Assembly: GCA_005893365.1 (NCBI GenBank)
Contig: VBPB01000078.1
Location: 1-10,924, forward strand
Origin: Candidatus Eiseniibacteriota bacterium
GTDB taxonomy: Bacteria > Eisenbacteria > RBG-16-71-46
Length of the DNA: 10,924 bases
Direction: 5' to 3'
Shown here: positions 7,150 to 10,924 of the stretch, in pieces
Layout: each line of letters starts with the position of its first letter
Position numbering within the stretch: the stretch's first letter is position 1
Program-made: the position numbers and the translations under genes
Notes under the pieces: model-generated
What the model saw: the letters and a program-made list of their open reading frames with translations, nothing else
Told to the model about the DNA's origin: nothing
The model's database searches: none

Positions 7150-8393
7150 GCCGTGGCCCCGGCCGGGATCTCGGCCTGGATGCGGAAGCCCTGTCCCGGG
7201 GCGCCCTCGATCACCAGCGTGCCGCCCAGGGTGGTGATGCGCTCGCGGATGCCGAGCAGCCCCAGGTGCGGCGTCGGCTCGCCGCTGACGCCGCGCCCGT
7301 CGTCCTCGACCGCCAGCCGCACGCGGTCTTGGGCGGACTCGATGCGCACCTGGACCCGGCGCGCCGAGGCGTGGCGGGCGACGTTGGTGAGCGCCTCCTG
7401 GACCACGCGGTAGATGACCACCTGCTGCTCGGCGGGCAGCGTGCCCAGCGTCTCGCCGCAGCTGAGCGTGGCCGCGACGCGCGTGCGCTTGGCGAAGTCC
7501 TCGACCATGCCCCGCAGCGCCGGCACCAGCCCCAGGTCGTCGAGCACCGCGGGACGCAGCAGGTTGCTCAGGTCGCGCACCTGGGCCAAGGCCCGGCCCA
7601 CCATGTCGCCGGCCTCCTTGCGCCCCTCCAAGTCGAGCTCGATCTTGACGGCGGTGAGGATCTGTCCGGCCTCGTCGTGCAGCTCGCGCGCGATGCGCCG
7701 GCGCTCGTCCTCCTGCGCGCGCAGCAGCAGCCGGGTCAGCTGCTCGAGCTGGTGGCTGCGCGCCTCGAGCGCGCGCCGGCCATCGCCCAGCACCAGGACC
7801 AGGGTCCCCACGGTCGCGGCGACGATGAACACCACGTCGGCGAACACGCCGTAGAGCACGCCGGTCCCGAGCGGCCGCAGCAGCGGATAGTCGAGGTGGT
7901 GGAGGCCCCAGAGCGTGAAGGTCCAGGCCAGCATCACCGCCCCGAGCGACTCGCCCTGGCGCCGGCGGCGCCAGAACACCAGCCCGGTCCACAGGGTGAC
8001 TCCGGCCAGCAGGATCGCCGCCGAGAGTCCGGCCGTGCGCATGTCGCGCATCACGAAGATGGCGAGCCAGGCCCACGCCACCGCCGCCGCCCCCAGCCAC
8101 AGGTAGCGGGCGCGCCAGCGGGCCCCGCGCGAGAACTGGAGGGCGGCCCAGAGCAGCAGGAGCGCCGAGATGCCGGTCGCCGCCTGATGCGCGAACAGCC
8201 AGACCTCCTGGCGGGTCAGGACGAAGGCCGAGATGAACCCCAGGCGCAGCGCGAAGGCCGCCCAGGCGCCCGCCCAGGCGGCGAAATAGGGCCGGTGTGA
8301 TTGGCGCCACAGGCCCCAATAAACCAGGGCCAGCAGGCCCGTGACGAGGGCCTGGAAGCCGAGGGCGCTGAGCTCGACGGTGGTCCGGTCCAC
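7146..8393 (-). CDS. Membrane sensor histidine kinase, HisKA_3 (NarX/DegS) type, seven-helix input domain
   Basis: This is the sensor partner of the adjacent NarL-type regulator. The product has 415 residues. I count seven hydrophobic segments at about 9-28, 36-59, 64-87, 96-114, 122-140, 149-171 and 177-203, with no large periplasmic domain, so the signal is probably sensed in or at the membrane. A short coiled region leads to the HisKA_3 dimerisation/phosphoacceptor helix AQEDERRRIARELHDEAGQ, with H239 as phosphoacceptor. The HATPase domain carries the N-box QEALTNVARHA (N337), VEDDGRG (362-368) and LGLLGIRERI (377-386). The GTG start at 8393 is the chosen start; no strong Shine-Dalgarno is visible before it. 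The gene diverges from the SPFH operon across 148 bp. The ligand is unknown. Confidence 0.92.
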   Translation of the reverse strand: MDRTTVELSALGFQALVTGLLALVYWGLWRQSHRPYFAAWAGAWAAFALRLGFISAFVLTRQEVWLFAHQAATGISALLLLWAALQFSRGARWRARYLWLGAAAVAWAWLAIFVMRDMRTAGLSAAILLAGVTLWTGLVFWRRRRQGESLGAVMLAWTFTLWGLHHLDYPLLRPLGTGVLYGVFADVVFIVAATVGTLVLVLGDGRRALEARSHQLEQLTRLLLRAQEDERRRIARELHDEAGQILTAVKIELDLEGRKEAGDMVGRALAQVRDLSNLLRPAVLDDLGLVPALRGMVEDFAKRTRVAATLSCGETLGTLPAEQQVVIYRVVQEALTNVARHASARRVQVRIESAQDRVRLAVEDDGRGVSGEPTPHLGLLGIRERITTLGGTLVIEGAPGQGFRIQAEIPAGATA

Positions 8394-8430
8394 CCGGGCA
8401 CTCTACCCCAGCCGGGCCAGGAGACACGGC

Positions 8431-8463
8431 GGCCGCCCCCGGTCCCGGCCGGCCGCCCCCCCC
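8431..8463. repeat. GC-rich direct repeat and C-run in the divergent intergenic region
   Basis: GGCCGCCCCC occurs at 8431-8440 and again at 8451-8460, ending in a run of eight C (8456-8463). It lies between the kinase and SPFH genes. No function can be assigned; it may be simple low-complexity GC sequence. Confidence 0.5.
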
Positions 8464-8482
8464 GCAGATGGTCCGAATCTCC

Positions 8483-8512
8483 TTGCCCGGGATGACATCA
8501 AAGTGATATCAT
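8483..8512 (+). promoter_or_regulatory. Putative sigma-70-type promoter for the SPFH operon
   Basis: TTGCCC (8483-8488) resembles a -35 box at four of six positions, and TATCAT (8507-8512) resembles a -10 box at five of six, with an 18-bp spacer. Transcription would begin near 8519, giving a leader of about 20 nt before the ATG at 8542. This is an AT-rich island in otherwise very GC-rich DNA. The -10 element overlaps the central TGATATCA octamer, as expected for a repressor-controlled promoter. It is inferred from sequence match only. Confidence 0.45.
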
Positions 8513-8522
8513 AATGACATCA
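8493..8522 (+). promoter_or_regulatory. Three iterated TGAYATCA octamers, candidate operator
   Basis: TGACATCA (8493-8500), TGATATCA (8504-8511) and TGACATCA (8515-8522) recur with an exact 11-bp period, about one helical turn. The central octamer is a perfect palindrome and the outer two each depart by one base. Regularly phased short sites suit cooperative binding by a ribbon-helix-helix dimer, and such a protein is encoded two genes later at 9424-9603. The array overlaps the likely -10 box and sits 7 nt before the Shine-Dalgarno, so bound protein should repress. The repeat is seen directly; the operator role and the partner are inferred. Confidence 0.65.
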
Positions 8523-8541
8523 ACCCATAAGGAGGGTCGCC

Positions 8542-9411
8542 ATGATCCGTGAGAGAGAGATCCGACCGGCGCCGGGAGTGCTCATGCTGCTCGTCCTGGC
8601 GGTCGGGGCCGTCGTGCTGGGTGCCATGTTCGTCCGGGCCGCCCAGGACCATCAGGGGTGGCCGGCGGTGGGCCTGGGCCTGTTGTGGCTGGCGGACCTG
8701 GTCTCGCTGGCCGGCCTCTTCGTCGTCAATCCCAACGAGGCCAAGGTGGTCCAGCTGTTCGGCAACTACGTCGGCACCGTCAAGGAGCCCGGGTTCAAGT
8801 GGGTCAACCCGTTCTGCACCAAGCGCAAGGTCTCCCAGCGGGTGCGCAACTTCGAGACGCCGAAGCTCAAGGTGAACGACCACGTCGGCAACCCGATCGA
8901 GATCGCCGCGGTCGTGGTGTGGAAGGTGGTCGAGACCGCCGAGGCGCTGTTCGAGGTGGACAACTACGAGAACTTCGTGCACGTGCAGAGCGAGGCGGCG
9001 CTGCGCAACATGGCGTCCGCCTACCCCTACGACGCGCACGACACCGGTGAGATGGCCCTGCGCAGCCACACCGCCGAGATCGCCGGCCAGATCAAGAAGG
9101 AGATCCAGGACCGGCTCACCCGCGCCGGGATCGAGGTGATCGAGTCGCGCATCAGCCACCTGGCCTACGCCGCCGAGATCGCCGGGGCCATGCTGCGGCG
9201 CCAGCAGGCGAGCGCGATCGTGGCTGCGCGCCAGATGTACGTGGAAGGCGCGGTCGGCATGGTCGAGATGGCGCTCGACCAGCTCGCGAAGAAGAACGTC
9301 GTGACCCTGGACGACGAGCGCAAGGCCGCGATGGTGAGCAACATGCTGGTCGTGCTGTGCAGCGACCAGCACATCCAGCCGGTGGTCAACACCGGCACCC
9401 TCTACCACTAG
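8542..9411 (+). CDS. SPFH/band-7 domain membrane protein
   Basis: This belongs to the stomatin/prohibitin/flotillin/HflK superfamily, membrane-anchored proteins that oligomerise and organise membrane microdomains or protease complexes. The 289-residue protein has two hydrophobic segments near the N-terminus (about 13-33 and 42-62). An SPFH domain starts at FVVNPNEAKVVQLFGNYVGT (60-79) and includes PGFKWVNPF, FETPKLKVND and IEIAAVVVWKVVE. A helical C-terminal part has AGAMLRRQQASAIVAARQ and VEGAVGMVEMALDQL, ending in VVNTGTLYH. A strong Shine-Dalgarno AAGGAGGG (8529-8536) lies 5 nt before the ATG. It is first in a three-gene operon and 12 nt precede the next start. The exact role is not deducible. 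HflK/HflC are less likely because no ftsH or partner hflC is nearby. Confidence 0.93.
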   Translation: MIREREIRPAPGVLMLLVLAVGAVVLGAMFVRAAQDHQGWPAVGLGLLWLADLVSLAGLFVVNPNEAKVVQLFGNYVGTVKEPGFKWVNPFCTKRKVSQRVRNFETPKLKVNDHVGNPIEIAAVVVWKVVETAEALFEVDNYENFVHVQSEAALRNMASAYPYDAHDTGEMALRSHTAEIAGQIKKEIQDRLTRAGIEVIESRISHLAYAAEIAGAMLRRQQASAIVAARQMYVEGAVGMVEMALDQLAKKNVVTLDDERKAAMVSNMLVVLCSDQHIQPVVNTGTLYH

Positions 9412-9423
9412 CCGTGTGACGCC

Positions 9424-9603
9424 ATGGCGGAACGCAGACCGTTCCTGCTTAGGCTGGACCCCGCGCTCCTCGACGCCCTGCAGCGCTGGGCGGCGGACGA
9501 CCTTCGGAGCCTCAACGGGCAGATCGAATTCCTCCTGCGGCGGGCGCTCTCGGCCCAGGGGCGCCTGCCCGGCGGGGCGGGCACCCGCGAGCCACGCAAG
9601 TGA
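9424..9603 (+). CDS. Small Arc-like ribbon-helix-helix DNA-binding protein
   Basis: This 59-residue protein reads RPFLLRLDPALLDALQRWA, then DDLRSLNGQIEFLLRRALS, then a short basic tail (residues 5-43 form the fold). A short beta strand with alternating residues (FLLRL) followed by two helices, the second opening with SLNGQIEFLL, is the Arc/MetJ/HicB-antitoxin ribbon-helix-helix pattern. Such proteins bind DNA as dimers through the strand. It starts 12 nt after the SPFH stop without a clear Shine-Dalgarno, so coupling is likely, and its stop overlaps the next start as GTGA. Databases often name such proteins antitoxins, but no toxin-like partner is visible. Autoregulator of this operon through the TGAYATCA array is my preferred inference. 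Confidence 0.88.
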   Translation: MAERRPFLLRLDPALLDALQRWAADDLRSLNGQIEFLLRRALSAQGRLPGGAGTREPRK

Positions 9604-10154
9604 GCGGCGGGGTGCGGTCGCCGGGCGCGGCATGGCGTCAGGTCGCGCCGCGGATCGATCCGCATGAGCTCGCCGATCTCGGTCCGCTCGAGTGGCGGCG
9701 TCCGCACCGGCTCCGTCGCGAGTGGGTGCTCGGCGCGGGCGGCAGGCAGGCCGCCTGGCTGACTGTCACGGGCACGCTGCGGGAGCAGATCCGGCTCGAG
9801 GGCCCCTCGGGCGAGTGGGCGATCCGCAAGCGCTGGAACGGCGCGCTCGAACTCTCCCGGACCGGGGCAACCGGCCCCACGGCGTGCTACGCTCCGAACG
9901 TCTGGTCCGGCGGCGTCATCACGACCGCGTCAGGCCAGCGGTACGAGTGGACCCGGACGCGCTGGTGGGCCACCGAGTGGGCGATCGCCACGTCGTCCGG
10001 CTTCCAGTGCATGACGTTCCGCCCCCGCCGGGGCGTGGGACGCCGCGAGCCGGTGGTCGAGATCCTCGCTTCGGGACGCAGGCTGCCCGAGCTCGAAGTG
10101 CTGGTCCTGTTGGGCTCGTGCCTGTTGCTGCGCGCCTATCCGCGGGCGCAGTAG
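9600..10154 (+). CDS. Tryptophan-rich protein of unknown function, SPFH operon third gene
   Basis: I do not recognise this 184-residue protein with certainty. It starts at GTG 9600, overlapping the stop of the ribbon-helix-helix gene as GTGA, so it belongs to the same operon. It has no signal peptide. From about 38 to 142 it alternates short beta-like stretches with turns (LRREWVLGAG, AAWLTVTG, QIRLEGPSGEWAIRKRWNG, ELSRTG). It has 11 tryptophans, including RTRWWATEWAIA (119-130). The C-terminus PELEVLVLLGSCLLLRAY (163-180) is hydrophobic and could lie on or in a membrane, perhaps near the SPFH protein. The pattern recalls tubby/LURP-one or scramblase-like beta barrels, which I offer only as a fold guess. 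It is not an obvious toxin. Confidence 0.82.
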   Translation: MSGGVRSPGAAWRQVAPRIDPHELADLGPLEWRRPHRLRREWVLGAGGRQAAWLTVTGTLREQIRLEGPSGEWAIRKRWNGALELSRTGATGPTACYAPNVWSGGVITTASGQRYEWTRTRWWATEWAIATSSGFQCMTFRPRRGVGRREPVVEILASGRRLPELEVLVLLGSCLLLRAYPRAQ

Positions 10155-10193
10155 GGACCCCCCCACGCGGCCCGATAAAGCCTGGTCCCTTTT
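10153..10193 (+). terminator. Possible intrinsic terminator of the SPFH operon
   Basis: AGGGACC (10153-10159), overlapping the stop codon, can pair with GGTCCCT (10184-10190), and three further T follow (10191-10193). The 24-nt loop is long and the T run short, so this is a weak candidate. It fits the boundary between the SPFH operon and the next independently initiated gene. Confidence 0.4.
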
Positions 10194-10268
10194 GCCACGA
10201 ACCGGTATCTCAATCACCATCCCCCTGGGCCGAGTCGCGGCCGCTCATCCCACCCGTCCGGAGGTGAC

Positions 10269-10658
10269 ATGAAGAGGCATCGCGTCGTCCTGGGGGCCCT
10301 GGCCCTGCTCATCATCGCGTTGGTCGCCCTGCTTGGCGCTTGCGGGGGCAACAAGTCGAACCCCATGTCGGCCGGGGGTGGCGCGGACGTCACCATCACC
10401 ATCGTTGCCAGAAACGGCAACATGTCGTTCTCGCCGAATCCCGCGAGCTGCCCGGTGGGCAAGAAGGTCGCATGGCGAAACAACGGTGGGATGACCCACA
10501 CGGCGACTTCAGATCCCAGTGGTGCGGCATTCAACACCGGGGACATCGCGAATGGCGCGAGCAGTGCCCCCATCACGATGGGAACCACGGGCACGTTCCC
10601 ATACCACTGTGCCCTTCACCCGGACATGACGGGCACGCTGAGCGTGACCGGTCCATAA
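10269..10658 (+). CDS. Cupredoxin (plastocyanin/amicyanin-like) lipoprotein
   Basis: This is a small type-1 blue copper protein, probably an electron carrier or copper-binding protein held on the outside of the cytoplasmic membrane or in the periplasm. The 129-residue product begins with a basic start (MKRHR) and a hydrophobic stretch (7-22). A lipobox LLGAC follows, with C25 as the predicted lipidated residue. The mature domain has SFSPNPASCPVGKKVAWRN and the copper ligands H77 (in MTHTAT), C114, H117 and M120 in YHCALHPDMTGTLSV. The Cys-x2-His-x2-Met loop matches amicyanin spacing. An additional cysteine is at 61. A good Shine-Dalgarno GGAGG (10260-10264) lies 4 nt before the ATG. It appears monocistronic, and its electron partner is not in view. 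Confidence 0.92.
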   Translation: MKRHRVVLGALALLIIALVALLGACGGNKSNPMSAGGGADVTITIVARNGNMSFSPNPASCPVGKKVAWRNNGGMTHTATSDPSGAAFNTGDIANGASSAPITMGTTGTFPYHCALHPDMTGTLSVTGP

Positions 10659-10683
10659 GCCCCCCACCGCGGCCCGGGCGCGC

Positions 10684-10709
10684 GCGTTGTGGCGCACGCG
10701 CCACAGCGC
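10684..10709. repeat. Strong GC hairpin after the cupredoxin gene
   Basis: TGTGGCGC (10688-10695) pairs with GCGCCACA (10698-10705) over a 2-nt centre. The stem extends outward by one wobble and three GC pairs to 10684/10709. It lies 25 nt after the cupredoxin stop and would make a very stable RNA hairpin. No T run follows, so it is a non-canonical terminator or 3'-end stabiliser candidate at best. The rest of 10659-10849 holds nothing else I can support. Confidence 0.5.
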
Positions 10710-10859
10710 CGTCCCCCGCTTCCCTCCGCCGCGGGCGCCGCGCGGCCGCAACCAGTTGGCGCGCAACGAGCCCGATCCGTGGGCCGCATGGCATGCAGCC
10801 TGCTAAAGGGCTCCGGTGATGCCGCCCGTCGTATACCCAGGCACACTGCGGAGGATGCG

Positions 10860-10924
10860 ATGAACCGATCGACTCACAATACCCGCCGGATGGCCGCCGT
10901 ACTGCTGGCCGCCATCGTCGTGGC
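10860..10924 (+). CDS. N-terminus of a probably exported protein, runs off window
   Basis: ATG at 10860 opens a frame that stays open to the window end, 21 complete codons: MNRSTHNTRRMAAVLLAAIV and onward. A Shine-Dalgarno GGAGG (10850-10854) lies 5 nt upstream. A polar, basic start followed by an alanine/leucine-rich stretch is the pattern of a signal peptide or membrane anchor. Too little is present to name a product. A nearer ATG at 10855 is followed by a stop after one codon and is not used. Confidence 0.55.
   Translation, partial: MNRSTHNTRRMAAVLLAAIVV

Noticed and set aside
9424..10154. Toxin-antitoxin pair (ribbon-helix-helix protein plus following gene)
   Set aside because: The downstream protein is beta-rich with a hydrophobic end and has none of the recognisable toxin motifs (HicA, RelE, PIN, MazF). 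The SPFH gene in front makes a different role more likely.
1..10924. CRISPR arrays, insertion sequences, tRNA or rRNA genes
   Set aside because: I saw no regularly spaced 25-40 bp repeats, no transposase-like protein with flanking inverted repeats, and no tRNA or rRNA signature on either strand.

Overview
The window is very GC-rich (roughly 70% by eye), densely packed bacterial DNA. Genes are frequently coupled by 4-nt ATGA/GTGA stop-start overlaps and GTG starts are common. It carries a complete C5-pathway haem operon, a NarL-type two-component pair, an SPFH (band-7) operon and a small secreted copper protein. This fits a free-living GC-rich Gram-negative-type lineage, for example Methylomirabilota/Rokubacteria or a deltaproteobacterial relative. 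That placement is a guess from style and gene order; no marker here fixes the phylum.

Minus strand, 1-6275: the haem operon, read right to left as hemA-hemC-hemD-hemB-hemL-hemE. It covers every step from glutamyl-tRNA to coproporphyrinogen III. HemA makes glutamate-1-semialdehyde and HemL makes 5-aminolevulinate. HemB makes porphobilinogen, HemC and HemD make uroporphyrinogen III, and HemE decarboxylates it. The 3' end of hemE lies just outside the window. The operon has two apparent internal deletions: one in mid-hemE (near 426-428) that shifts the frame, and one at the hemB/hemL junction (near 2240-2275) that removes the conserved HemB tail and the normal hemL start. HemA ends in a histidine-rich tail encoded by a 24-bp tandem repeat that also contains the hemC start codon.

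Minus strand, 6493-8393: a seven-helix membrane histidine kinase (HisKA_3 type) and its LuxR/NarL-type response regulator, overlapping by GTGA and lying 217 bp upstream of hemA on the same strand.

Plus strand, 8542-10154: a three-gene operon of an SPFH membrane protein, a 59-residue ribbon-helix-helix DNA-binding protein, and a tryptophan-rich beta-type protein of unknown function. Just upstream are three near-palindromic TGAYATCA octamers spaced exactly 11 bp apart, overlapping a plausible -10 element. They are the best candidate here for an undescribed regulatory circuit: autoregulation by the small ribbon-helix-helix protein.

Plus strand, 10269-10924: an amicyanin/plastocyanin-like cupredoxin lipoprotein, a strong hairpin, and the first codons of another probably exported protein that runs off the window.
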